Of a stretch of 64,000 bases of DNA, positions 26,022-34,155 are shown piece by piece. The DNA is taken from positions 86,184 to 150,183 of the forward strand of contig NZ_CAJVCE010000018.1 of NCBI RefSeq assembly GCF_910594985.1, written 5' to 3'. The translations under genes were made by a program, and so were the position numbers. The notes under the pieces are model-generated. The model was not told the origin of the DNA. It ran no database searches and was given only the letters and a program-made list of their open reading frames with translations. Numbering within the stretch: the first letter of the stretch is position 1; each line of letters begins with the position of its first letter. Source of the stretch: Paenibacillus allorhizosphaerae (GTDB lineage: Bacteria > Bacillota > Bacilli > Paenibacillales > NBRC-103111).

Positions 26022-27145
26022 GCGGTCGCGAGTCGTTGACAATGGGTATGTCCAAATTCGATATTACGCCTTCGTTGCCTTGCGACTTGGGAGGGTATGC
26101 CACACGCGGGAAGTTGGCGGACAGTGTTCATTCGAGATTGTATGGCAAATGCATGGCCGGTTGTGATGGGGAGACGCGCTTCGCCCTAGTCAGTCTGGAT
26201 CTGCTCGGGATAGACCGGAACATACGGGACGCCGTGATTCGTCGGTTACAGATCGAAGAAAGGATTCCACCCGACAGGGTAAGCCTGTTCGCCACCCATA
26301 CGCACTGCGCGATCGACGGCGTGCCGGACGTGTTGCATAAAGGCTTGTGGACAACGGACCCCGGTCATCTTCCCATGGAGTATAGACATCGGCTAACAGA
26401 TGCGATCGTTAGCGGCGTGAGGAAGGCTTTGGCGTCGTTGAGGAAGGTTCGCCTGCAATGGTACCGAGCTGAGTGCCCCGGAGTTGCCGGGAATCGCAGA
26501 GACAAGGGTAAAACCGCTGACCCGGCCTTAAGCGTCCTGCATATTTGCGACCCAGAGGGTTCGAAGGTGATCGGCGGCCTGCTGCACTTCGCCTGTCATC
26601 CGACGGTTATCGGACCTCAGACGAGCACCGTTTCCTCGGACTTCCCCGGAGCGGCTGCATCACTGATGGAAAAGCAGCATCCCGGAGCGGTTTTCCTTTA
26701 TGCGAACGGAGCGGCTGGTGATATCAGTACACGATATACGCGCAGAGCGTCCGATCCTGCAGAGGCGGAGCGGGTCGGGAGTTTGCTCGTTTCCTGCCTG
26801 ACGAAAGCGAAGGAGCTTCCTTCGTTGCAGCAGTACGATTCCGCAATGTCCGCCTTCGAGTTTCAAGATCGGCTGGGCGGGAATTCGATTCGGACTGTTC
26901 TTCAACGCATCGTGCTTGGAGGGATGACCCTGTGGATGATTCCAGGCGAGCTCTTCTCCAGCTTTGCGTCGGTGCTGAGGCAGCGGAACGCCGGGCATGT
27001 CGTCGTATGTTATGCGAATGATTACATCGGTTATATTCCCGATGAGGAGGCATGGACTTCTGGCGGGTATGAGGTGGAGGTCAGCAGACTGACCTCTGGG
27101 GAAATACGGCGCATGAGTATGTTTTGGGAGAACGAAGGCGTTTAA
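26018..27145 (+). CDS. Neutral/alkaline ceramidase-like hydrolase
   Basis: A 375-aa protein matching the N-terminal catalytic domain of the neutral/alkaline non-lysosomal ceramidase family. Family-like blocks are FDITPSLPCDLGGYA near the start, FATHTHCAIDG (metal-ligand His), FACHPTVIGPQT, SSDFPG, and NGAAGDIS. It is much shorter than true ceramidases (~670 aa) and has no signal peptide. Such short homologues are common in sugar-catabolism clusters, so an amidase or deacylase acting on an N-acyl sugar is as likely as ceramide hydrolysis. ATG 26018 overlaps the kinase stop codon (ATGA) and has GAAGGAG upstream; the longer open frame from 25940 lies inside the kinase gene. Confidence 0.85.
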   Translation: MSGRESLTMGMSKFDITPSLPCDLGGYATRGKLADSVHSRLYGKCMAGCDGETRFALVSLDLLGIDRNIRDAVIRRLQIEERIPPDRVSLFATHTHCAIDGVPDVLHKGLWTTDPGHLPMEYRHRLTDAIVSGVRKALASLRKVRLQWYRAECPGVAGNRRDKGKTADPALSVLHICDPEGSKVIGGLLHFACHPTVIGPQTSTVSSDFPGAAASLMEKQHPGAVFLYANGAAGDISTRYTRRASDPAEAERVGSLLVSCLTKAKELPSLQQYDSAMSAFEFQDRLGGNSIRTVLQRIVLGGMTLWMIPGELFSSFASVLRQRNAGHVVVCYANDYIGYIPDEEAWTSGGYEVEVSRLTSGEIRRMSMFWENEGV

Positions 27146-27214
27146 GCTTTAACGTCCGAAAATTCATATTATCGTGGGTTCGGGAGGCTCTCGACAATGC
27201 GACGGGTTTCCCTA

Positions 27215-27765
27215 TCGTGAAACAACCGATCCAGTTCACCTTCTTTATAGTCAAAGCGGTTACGACCGCGAACAAAATGAGACGACTCTCTAGAAACAAT
27301 ACGTAAAGATGACGAATGTCAAGGTCGATTTCCAACTTGTCCCGTTCGATGGGATAGGGGAGAAGCGGAATCTGGCGCTAGCCAGCAGCGATTATCTGGA
27401 TTCGTTCCATACGCTAAGAATACCTACTTCGGATTTGATGCTGTACGAAAGCCAAAGAATCTTCATCAAGCTGAACGAGCTGACCGACAAGCATGCGCGA
27501 ATTGTAAGAAGCTGATGGGAACATATTCGTTCATCAAACAAGGCTTTACGATGCCGGACGGCAACATCCACTCGTTCCTGCTTGTGTATGAGCCGGGCTT
27601 TCATGTGATACAGATCAGTAACTCGGTAAGAATGGCTGGATCGGTTGAATATACTCGAACCGCAGACACTTGACGAATTTTATGCGTATAAAAGGCCGTC
27701 AAGTCATCCGATATGAACGGAAACGGCTATTCCGTTCGGCAGCGGATCGGAGCGTTCAAGGGATA
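27215..27765 (+). pseudogene. Decayed ABC sugar-binding protein gene
   Basis: Fragments in three frames follow the order of a family-1 lipoprotein SBP: QPIQFTFF, then TNVKVDFQLVPFDG with ASSDYLDSF and LMLYESQRIFIKLNELTDKH (27309-27515), then FTMPDGNIHSF (27515 on). In a further frame come EWLDRLNILEPQTLDEFYAY and DMNGNG (to ~27730). No signal peptide or C-terminal lobe remains. The cluster therefore once had its own importer. Two short ORFs here overlap as TGATG but are only pieces. Confidence 0.75.
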
Positions 27766-27803
27766 AAGAAAGAAAGGAGAAATGATTGGGGGTGAGGAGA
27801 AAA

Positions 27804-28586
27804 ATGGTACGAATCAAGCTTATGTCTTACAACATCAGACATGGGCGGGGCATGGACGATCAAGTCGATTTGTCGCGAGTCGCGGATGTGATCAAGCGAT
27901 CTGGTGCCGATATCGTAGGCATTCAAGAAGCCGACGAGCATTGGAGCGAGCGCAGCGACTACGAGGACCAAACCGCTTGGTTGGCCTCGGAGTTGGGTAT
28001 GCATCACGTTTACGGCGGCAGCATCGATCTGGATCCGACGGCGGAATCCCGGGGGCACAGACGCAAGCATGGAGCCGCGGTGCTGAGCAAACATCCGATC
28101 CAGGCTAGCCGGCAGCGGCTGTTCTCTACCTGTGTGAAAAGTCGGCGGGAACTGCTGGAGACTGAAATCGACGTCGAGGGCGTTGTACTTCATTTTTATT
28201 GCACGCATTGGGGTCTCGAGGCAGAGGAACGCATGATCCAGTCGGGGGAAACGATCCAATGGATGAACGAGAAGATCGGACCTGGCGTCGTCGTCGGAGA
28301 CTTCAATGCCGAGCCGGGTTCGCCCGAGATGGTGCGGATTTTCCGGGAGTTCTGCGACTCCTGCGCAGGGGAGCCTACATCGTCCGCATTGTACACGTTT
28401 GCGGCGGACCGCCCGGTCAAACGTATCGATTATATGTTAGGGAACAGGCACATTCGCCTGTCGAATCACGAAGTGATCTTCACTTTGGCTTCCGATCACC
28501 TACCGATCTTGTGCCAAGCGGAGTTTGGGATAATAGAACAAAGGCGAGGAAACCCGGAAACCGGAGGGAGCATGGCGCGGTGTTGA
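27804..28586 (+). CDS. Endonuclease/exonuclease/phosphatase-fold hydrolase
   Basis: A 260-aa Mg-dependent phosphoesterase of the EEP superfamily. The motifs appear in order: MSYNIRHG (Asn), GIQEAD (metal-binding Glu), THWG, VVVGDFNAEP (Asp/Asn pair), KRIDYM and SDHLPI (catalytic Asp-His). ATG 27804 follows GTGAGGAG; an in-frame TTG at 27786 behind AAGGAGA is possible. The last ~20 residues look non-native because the gene runs into a decayed second copy (28562-28830). The substrate may be a phosphodiester or phosphosugar; with the ceramidase-like gene upstream, a lipid or glycolipid substrate is possible but unproven. Confidence 0.88.
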   Translation: MVRIKLMSYNIRHGRGMDDQVDLSRVADVIKRSGADIVGIQEADEHWSERSDYEDQTAWLASELGMHHVYGGSIDLDPTAESRGHRRKHGAAVLSKHPIQASRQRLFSTCVKSRRELLETEIDVEGVVLHFYCTHWGLEAEERMIQSGETIQWMNEKIGPGVVVGDFNAEPGSPEMVRIFREFCDSCAGEPTSSALYTFAADRPVKRIDYMLGNRHIRLSNHEVIFTLASDHLPILCQAEFGIIEQRRGNPETGGSMARC

Positions 28587-28830
28587 GCAGTACTCGATCA
28601 CATCGGTGGAGAATAGGGTATTCACGGAATACGATACGCACTTTCGTGCTTTACTGGAAACGAAAAAGATGAGAGTGGAAAATCGTTCTATTTCTTCGTG
28701 ACCCATTGGGGAGTGGAGGCCTCGGACAAACTTTCGCAAGTTCATCCAGGATCGGATGGAAGCTCATCAACCATAATACCGGCATTGAAGAGGCGCCAAG
28801 CAGGGGCTTGATCGTAATATTCGTGATCTA
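28562..28830 (+). pseudogene. Decayed second copy of the EEP-fold hydrolase
   Basis: In another frame the DNA encodes RREHGAVLSS, equivalent to RRKHGAAVLSK in the intact gene. Further on, in yet another frame, it encodes KSFYFFVTHWGVEASD, equivalent to LHFYCTHWGLEAEE. Frameshifts separate them and the GDFN and SDH motifs are gone. This indicates a former tandem duplication whose second member has collapsed. It overlaps the last codons of the intact gene. Confidence 0.75.
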
Positions 28831-28842
28831 CAGCAAGTTTTG

Positions 28843-28871
28843 ACGACTCCCATAATCGGGAGTCGTTTTTT
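28843..28871 (+). terminator. Terminator closing the RpiR cluster
   Basis: ACGACTCCC and GGGAGTCGT form a 9-bp stem around a 6-base loop, followed by T residues. It lies 30 bp from the end of the convergent LysR gene. Confidence 0.85.
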
Positions 28872-28901
28872 CAAAAATAAGATCAACGGCAAGCCTGCAG
28901 G

Positions 28902-29786
28902 TTAACATTCAGTTGAATATTTTTCACGTATGAATGAAAGAAAAATATTTGATACAGGGGTAAGTTCTTTATTTTTTTTCCAAACTACCCCAAGAGTAAG
29001 CTCACATTCTGGTTCATCCACTTTCAGCCAAACCAAAGGATGGTTTTGAAGGCCTAACGTTTTTGGCAGTATAGCAACGCCAAATCCGGCAGACACCAAT
29101 CCGGCTACCGTATCCAATTCATCTGCATGAAATACGGTGTTCGGACGAATCTGCTTTTTTTCGAACAGTTTATTGATGGTGAAGCTTAGTCCGCAAGAGG
29201 TTTTTAATCCGACGTAAGGTACCTCCCGAAGCTCCTCCAAATTTACGCTGCTTAGGTTAACCCATCGATGATTAAGAGGGGTTGCGAGGAACAGTTCGGA
29301 TTTTCCCATTAGATGCCAATGAAACGAATCATTCACAAACTCCGGCGTAGTTATGCCAAAATCGCAGTCGTTATTGGATATTAACGTCAACAGCTCATTG
29401 TTGGAACTCTGATGCAATTCAAATCGGATGTCCGCATATCGTTCGCGGAACGAATTAAGCAAGGACGGAATTAGTTGGGCACCGAGCATATGAAGGAAGC
29501 TCAGAGAGATTACTCCAGCCGAAGGATTTATTAGATTCGTAATCTCTTGCTTACCCTTCTCAATTTCCATCAATGCGAGCTTGGCACGCTCCAAAAAAAT
29601 GCGTCCATACCGATTCAAAACTAGGCTGCGGCCGCTACGTTCAAATAATGCAACACCTAACTCTTTTTCTAAAGCGGATATGGAACGACTTAATGCAGAC
29701 TGAGTTAGGGATAGTTCCTTTGCGGCATTGGTCATATGCTGTAACTGAGCAACTGCAATAAAATATTCAATCTGCTGCCATTCCAT
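28902..29786 (-). CDS. LysR-type transcriptional regulator
   Basis: A 294-aa LysR protein with the N-terminal HTH (residues ~1-60, including ELSLTQSALSRSISALEKEL) and a two-lobed effector domain. ATG 29786 is chosen because GGAGGGG lies eight bases upstream; the frame is open to 29837. It is divergent from an alpha/beta hydrolase gene across ~108 bp and very likely controls it. The effector is unknown. Confidence 0.9.
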   Translation of the reverse strand: MEWQQIEYFIAVAQLQHMTNAAKELSLTQSALSRSISALEKELGVALFERSGRSLVLNRYGRIFLERAKLALMEIEKGKQEITNLINPSAGVISLSFLHMLGAQLIPSLLNSFRERYADIRFELHQSSNNELLTLISNNDCDFGITTPEFVNDSFHWHLMGKSELFLATPLNHRWVNLSSVNLEELREVPYVGLKTSCGLSFTINKLFEKKQIRPNTVFHADELDTVAGLVSAGFGVAILPKTLGLQNHPLVWLKVDEPECELTLGVVWKKNKELTPVSNIFLSFIREKYSTEC

Positions 29787-29893
29787 CATTTCCCCTCCTT
29801 GATTGATTACAAAAATGCATGATTTGTATGATAACAATAAATTAGACGGAATAAAAGAACAAGTATAAGATTTTACTACAAGGAGGGGGTTAT

Positions 29894-30763
29894 ATGGCGA
29901 TTAATAAGCAGTCGCACAATGAGCGGCGGAAACCCGCTACGCATCTGGTAACGGGAGGTGGAGGCGTTAAACTGCATGTCGAGGAATTCGGTGCTGTTCA
30001 TGGCCGACCGCTCCTGTTTATTCACGGAGGATCACAGTGCCGCTTATGCTGGAACATGCAAATTCATTCAGAGCTCGCATCGGATTTCAGGCTGGTAACT
30101 ATGGATTTGCGCGGCCATGGACTTTCGGAAAAGCCGAAAGACGGGTATGGAGATGCTCGGCTGTGGGCTGAGGATATTCACGCTGTCATTAAGCAGCTTC
30201 ATCTAATGCAGCCGGTTTTAGTCGGTTGGTCGTTCGCGGGAATACCAATTCTTGATTATATCCGTGTTTATGGGGAGAAAGAGATTGGAGGCATCCATTT
30301 TGTCGGAGCTATAACCCGACTCGGCAGAGAAGCTTCAATGGCTGATTTGGGCAGCGCTACGCTACAATTTTCAACAAGCATCTTTTCCGATGAACCCATG
30401 GTAAGAGTAAATGCTCTGGATCAGTGGTTAAAGCAGTGTGTTCATCATAAAGCGCTGACTCCGGAGGAACACTATTTCTTTCTCGGATGCAATGTAATCG
30501 TTCCGAGTTACGTTCATCAAGGAATCTTTAATAGACATGTAACGAATGATGATCTATTAGCCTCACTTACCAAGCCGGTTCTGATCACGCAAGGAATGCA
30601 TGATCGAACCGTCAATCCAGCAGTAGCGCGAAGAATCGTTGAAATCACTCCAAATTCCAGATTATCGCTATATGAAGAGGCAGGACATGCCGTCTTCTGG
30701 GATCAACCGGAACGGTTTAATCTTGAACTGAGGGACTTCGTACAGTCGTTAAAATTGAGCTAA
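29894..30763 (+). CDS. Alpha/beta hydrolase
   Basis: A 289-aa serine hydrolase. The oxyanion motif LLFIHGGSQ, RGHGLSEKP after strand 4, nucleophile elbow GWSFAG, acid loop GMHDRTVNP and catalytic His in EEAGHAVFWDQPE are in the canonical order of lactonase/haloperoxidase-like enzymes. No signal peptide is seen. ATG 29894 follows AAGGAGGGGG. A LysR gene is divergent. The substrate is probably a small ester or lactone. Confidence 0.9.
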   Translation: MAINKQSHNERRKPATHLVTGGGGVKLHVEEFGAVHGRPLLFIHGGSQCRLCWNMQIHSELASDFRLVTMDLRGHGLSEKPKDGYGDARLWAEDIHAVIKQLHLMQPVLVGWSFAGIPILDYIRVYGEKEIGGIHFVGAITRLGREASMADLGSATLQFSTSIFSDEPMVRVNALDQWLKQCVHHKALTPEEHYFFLGCNVIVPSYVHQGIFNRHVTNDDLLASLTKPVLITQGMHDRTVNPAVARRIVEITPNSRLSLYEEAGHAVFWDQPERFNLELRDFVQSLKLS

Positions 30764-30783
30764 AGGGAACGATAGTTCAATAC

Positions 30784-30812
30784 CAAAACGGCTGCCGCGG
30801 GGCAGCCGTCAT
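30784..30812 (+). terminator. Hairpin after the alpha/beta hydrolase gene
   Basis: ACGGCTGCC and GGCAGCCGT form a 9-bp stem with a 4-base loop, but only CATT follows. The upstream sequence TAAAGGGAACGATAG resembles the repeat family described at 60917 and 62920. Confidence 0.55.
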
Positions 30813-30901
30813 TGCGTTAACGGGAGGATAGTCTGGAAATTTAGTCCATGTTAAAATATGGATGTATAATCCATTAAATCAAGAAGATTGGTCGTGACAA
30901 T

Positions 30902-30923
30902 TCTTGGGGGTAACTTGGGGGTA
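30902..30923 (+). repeat. Tandem 11-bp repeat CTTGGGGGTAA
   Basis: CTTGGGGGTAA occurs twice in direct tandem. The second GGGGGT also serves as a possible ribosome site for the small ORF at 30931. Confidence 0.6.
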
Positions 30924-30930
30924 AATATGC

Positions 30931-31101
30931 ATGGAGACAGACAAGGTGAAAGTTCGATTATATAATCCTAATGGAGATTTTATGATAGGAGAGTTTATCT
31001 TGCACGAAGAGTCTCCTGAGAACCCAGAAATGGTACTTATAGAATTTTTCTTTGTGAATAGGATAGTAAACAGTGAAAGTGTAAACTTTTTTACTGCATG
31101 A
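30931..31101 (+). CDS. Small hypothetical protein (56 aa)
   Basis: The ATG at 30931 opens a 56-codon frame (METDKVKVRLYNPNGDFM ... VNFFTA) with normal codon use and a purine-rich GGGGGT upstream. The product is acidic and soluble; no family was recognised. It lies alone in the gap 30813-31352, which otherwise holds no gene. Confidence 0.45.
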   Translation: METDKVKVRLYNPNGDFMIGEFILHEESPENPEMVLIEFFFVNRIVNSESVNFFTA

Positions 31102-31352
31102 TTTAGTATAAGAAGGTGTGCTGGGAAATTCCTTATTTTGATAAGACCAGACCGAATTATCAAATTATTAGCTGATGTAATGAAAGCAGGGGCGCTGCGG
31201 CTACGGCTGGGCGCTTTTATTATGGTTTGAAATGAAATTCGTTTTCTTTATGTGAATTATTTTTCTTGTTATAAATTACTACCTCGTGCTACACTGTTTC
31301 CATAATCTCTCATTGATGGTCCAAAATATGGATACAAGGTGGTGATCCGTGC

Positions 31353-32228
31353 TTGTCAGCTCAGCTGCGCATCGGTGTTGTCGGCGTTTATCATGAAACG
31401 AACACGTTCGCTCCGGGCATTACGCAATGGAAAGATTTTCGCCATTGTTTCACAGCCGGCAAAGAGGCATTTATGTCCTTGTTCCTGCACACTCGTACAA
31501 CCATGGGGGGAGTGATTGACGCTGCCAATCAATGGAACATTCAGCTTGTTCCGGGAGTGTATGCTTCAGCAACACCAGGCGGAATCGTATCTGCCGAGGC
31601 GGCGCAACGAATTCTGGAGCAGCTGCCGGCGTCTATTGAACCAGGGCTGGACGGACTGGTTGTCATCCTTCATGGAGCTATGGTGTCGGAGCAGCACTGC
31701 GATATGGAAGTCGCCTTATTGGAAGCTATCCGGGCCGTCGTTGGCCAGGAACTCCCGATTGCGGCTACGGTGGATTTGCATGCCAATCTTGGAACCGAAA
31801 TGTCTGCATTATGCAGCCTGTTGGTAGGATACGATAGATACCCGCATATTGATGCGTACGAGCGCGGAATGGAAGCCGTTGACTTGTTGTTGCGTCACCT
31901 AAACGGGGAGATTAAGCCGAGAATGGCTATTGCCAGGCCGAATATGTTGGTGGTTCCGCAAACGATGATTACCACGGAAGGCGTTATGAAGAGCCAGCCG
32001 GGACCTGTCTTTCATCTTATGTTTATCGATCAATCGGAAGTCTCCGACTTCGATACGTTCCAACTTCGCGATACACAGCTTTATACCCGATTTGCCGAAG
32101 AAATGCTGAATGCCGGGATTCTGGTCCGGCCTAATGGGCTGTGGTATGTATCGGCTGCCCATGGAGAAGCGGAAGTAAGAGAAACGCTGGATGCGGTGGA
32201 GCGGGTTGCAATGCGAATAGCCCCATAA
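31353..32228 (+). CDS. Chimeric ORF: M81 (MlrC-like) N-terminus fused to class III aminotransferase C-terminus
   Basis: A 291-aa frame in two unrelated parts. Residues 1-~211 match the M81/MlrC metallopeptidase family (IGVVGVYHETNTFAPG, PGVYASATPGG, VILHGAMVSE, VDLHANL, YDRYPHIDAYERG). From ~212 on, the segments PGPVFHLMFIDQSEVSDF, FAEEMLNAGILVRPNGLWYV and SAAHGEAEVRETLDAVERVA match the end of glutamate-1-semialdehyde-like aminotransferases. The join is near nucleotide 31990. MlrC proteins are usually ~490 aa, so both parents are incomplete: the M81 C-terminal domain and the PLP-binding core are missing. It is most likely an in-frame deletion product and inactive as either enzyme. The start is TTG 31353 behind AAGGTGGTG. 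Confidence 0.8.
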   Translation: MSAQLRIGVVGVYHETNTFAPGITQWKDFRHCFTAGKEAFMSLFLHTRTTMGGVIDAANQWNIQLVPGVYASATPGGIVSAEAAQRILEQLPASIEPGLDGLVVILHGAMVSEQHCDMEVALLEAIRAVVGQELPIAATVDLHANLGTEMSALCSLLVGYDRYPHIDAYERGMEAVDLLLRHLNGEIKPRMAIARPNMLVVPQTMITTEGVMKSQPGPVFHLMFIDQSEVSDFDTFQLRDTQLYTRFAEEMLNAGILVRPNGLWYVSAAHGEAEVRETLDAVERVAMRIAP

Positions 32229-32238
32229 TACGCGAGAA

Positions 32239-33081
32239 GTGAGGTGGATGCAGTTGCAGTCTGTTAGCGTCAGGTTAACGGCACCGCACTCTTTTACATC
32301 CGGGATTGAAGGACCTGCCTGTGATGTGCAGGGAAATGTATACGCCGTGAATTACGCCAGAAGGCATACGATAGGGAAAGTTACACCTGAAGGAAACGGC
32401 AGTCTTTTCCTGGAGCTTCCGGAGGGTGCGACCGGCAATGCTATTCGCTTCAACCGCTCTGGCCATATGTACATAGCTGATTACTCAGGTCACCGCATTC
32501 TGAAAGTGGATATGATGACGAAGCAAATATCGATATTTGCCGAGGAACCGAGAATGAATCAGCCTAATGACTTGGCCGTTACGAGGAACGAAACGTGGTT
32601 TGCCAGTGATCCGAACTGGAAGCAAGGGAACGGAAGGCTTTGGCGAATCGGCCCCAGCGGCAACTGCGAGCTGCTGGAAACAGGTATGGGAACCACGAAT
32701 GGCATCGAGGTGAGCTACGACGAACGGACGTTGTATGTGAATGAAACATTGCAGCGGAGAATATGGAAATATGATTTGTCTGAAAAGAAGGAGATTGGCA
32801 ACAAGCGGCTGTTTTATGAATTCGCCGACTACGGTTTGGATGGGATGCGCTGCGATATGGCAGGCAATGTATATGTTACCCGGCATGGAAAAGGAACGGT
32901 TGCCGTCCTATCCCCGGAGGGCGTACTGGTCGGGGAGGTTGCATTGAACGGCAAGCTGTGCACGAATGTCACGTTCGGCGGTATCGATGGACGCACCTGC
33001 TATGTCACGGTTGCCGATACCGGAGCTATTGAAAGCTTCCGAACGGACATCGCAGGACGCTGCTGGGCTCTCTGGAAATAG
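32239..33081 (+). CDS. SMP-30/gluconolactonase-family beta-propeller protein
   Basis: A ~280-aa six-bladed propeller. FTSGIEGPACDVQGNVYAVN carries the conserved metal-ligand Glu near residue 24, followed by blade repeats such as GHMYIADYSGHRILKVD, MNQPNDLAV (Asn ligand), and GMRCDMAGNVYVTRHG (Asp region). It probably hydrolyses a sugar lactone in the cytoplasm. GTG 32239, ATG 32248 and TTG 32254 are all in frame; GAGG at 32241-32244 best fits TTG 32254. It follows the chimeric gene by 10 bp and precedes ridA. Confidence 0.87.
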   Translation: MRWMQLQSVSVRLTAPHSFTSGIEGPACDVQGNVYAVNYARRHTIGKVTPEGNGSLFLELPEGATGNAIRFNRSGHMYIADYSGHRILKVDMMTKQISIFAEEPRMNQPNDLAVTRNETWFASDPNWKQGNGRLWRIGPSGNCELLETGMGTTNGIEVSYDERTLYVNETLQRRIWKYDLSEKKEIGNKRLFYEFADYGLDGMRCDMAGNVYVTRHGKGTVAVLSPEGVLVGEVALNGKLCTNVTFGGIDGRTCYVTVADTGAIESFRTDIAGRCWALWK

Positions 33082-33103
33082 ACGTGGAAGGAGTGATTTT
33101 AGG

Positions 33104-33496
33104 ATGCTTCAGAAGAAACAATCGATTGCGACCCAAGAGGGCTCTGGACTGCCTTTTTCCTCCGCTATAGCGGCGGGAGGCTTCGTATTCGTATCCGGTC
33201 AAGGAGGGCTTGATCCCGCTACCGGCCGAGTTGTCGGACCGGATTTAAAGACTCAAACCGTACAGACGCTCGATAACATTCAACGTATTTTGCAGGAGGC
33301 GGGTGCTGCGTTGGAGGATGTGGTCAAAGTGAATGTGTATTTAAAGGAACGGGCCCTCTACGATGAATTCAATCAGGTGTATGGAAGCTATTTTTCATAC
33401 CCCTATCCGGCAAGGACAACCATCTATTGCGATTTAAATTATGATATATTGGTAGAAATCGATGCAATGGCTCTCTCCCCCAAGAGACAAACTTAA
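33104..33496 (+). CDS. RidA family protein (reactive imine/enamine deaminase-like)
   Basis: A 130-aa YjgF/YER057c/UK114 protein. Family motifs are FVFVSGQGGLDPATG, LDNIQRILQEAGA, VVKVNVYLKE and PYPARTTIYCDL, including the substrate-anion Arg in PARTT. It usually forms a cytoplasmic trimer that hydrolyses 2-aminoacrylate-type imines. ATG 33104 lies 10 bases after AAGGAG; the longer open frame from 32966 is inside the SMP-30 gene. Its place beside a former aminotransferase gene fits a role in clearing PLP-enzyme intermediates. Confidence 0.92.
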   Translation: MLQKKQSIATQEGSGLPFSSAIAAGGFVFVSGQGGLDPATGRVVGPDLKTQTVQTLDNIQRILQEAGAALEDVVKVNVYLKERALYDEFNQVYGSYFSYPYPARTTIYCDLNYDILVEIDAMALSPKRQT

Positions 33497-33520
33497 ACCA
33501 TAAGGATGATTGATGCTGCA

Positions 33521-34141
33521 ATGACGACGGAACGTTATATTTATCGGTGCATGCGGGTACCTTCAGGGCAGGATGATATCCACTGGAACTCCTTGCCGAC
33601 GCTTGAATTGGTAGATTCCCCGACAGGAGAGCAACCCGCGCTTCGTACTTTCGTGCAAAGCTGCTGGGATAGCCGCGCTGTATATTTCCGCTTCAAGTGC
33701 CAGGATGATTTCGTTATCTCGACGTTTACCGACAGGGACGATCCACTCTATGAGCAGGACGTCGTGGAAATCTTCATAGATGAAACGGGGATGGGAACGC
33801 ACTATAAAGAAATTGAGGTTAGCCCGAACAATGTTATTTTCGATGCACTCGTTACCAACCATAACTACACGAAACCGGGCGGACGGTTGGATGTGGACAC
33901 CTCATGGAATATGGAAGGCTTGCAGACGTCCGTAACCCCGACCGACGGTGGTTTTCACTATCAGATAACGATGCCGTTTAGCCAATTCAGTGTCATGCCC
34001 GACGGCGGGGATTGCTGGCGAATCAACTTTTACCGAATCGATCAGGAGAAGTCCGGAACAAGGCACTATTGCGCTTGGTCTCCTACCTACCATCCTTCAT
34101 TCCATGTTTCGGAGAGGTTCGGTACTTTATTATTTGATTAA
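33521..34141 (+). CDS. CBM9-like carbohydrate-binding protein
   Basis: A ~206-aa beta-sandwich resembling family 9 carbohydrate-binding modules: VYFRFKCQDDFVI, YEQDVVEIFIDE (a conserved Asp-containing strand) and EIEVSPNNVIFDALV are typical. There is no signal peptide, which is common for the stand-alone version found in Bacillota sugar loci. ATG 33521 is used; ATG 33506 is in frame but sits on top of AAGGA. It probably binds or is accessory to the sugar handled by this cluster, with no catalytic residues recognised. Confidence 0.82.
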   Translation: MTTERYIYRCMRVPSGQDDIHWNSLPTLELVDSPTGEQPALRTFVQSCWDSRAVYFRFKCQDDFVISTFTDRDDPLYEQDVVEIFIDETGMGTHYKEIEVSPNNVIFDALVTNHNYTKPGGRLDVDTSWNMEGLQTSVTPTDGGFHYQITMPFSQFSVMPDGGDCWRINFYRIDQEKSGTRHYCAWSPTYHPSFHVSERFGTLLFD

Positions 34142-34155
34142 AGGAAGGAAGCTGC

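Noticed and set aside
27249..27264. Possible catabolite-responsive element (CAAAGCGGTTACG)
   Set aside because: It lies within the decayed SBP coding sequence and has no promoter near it.
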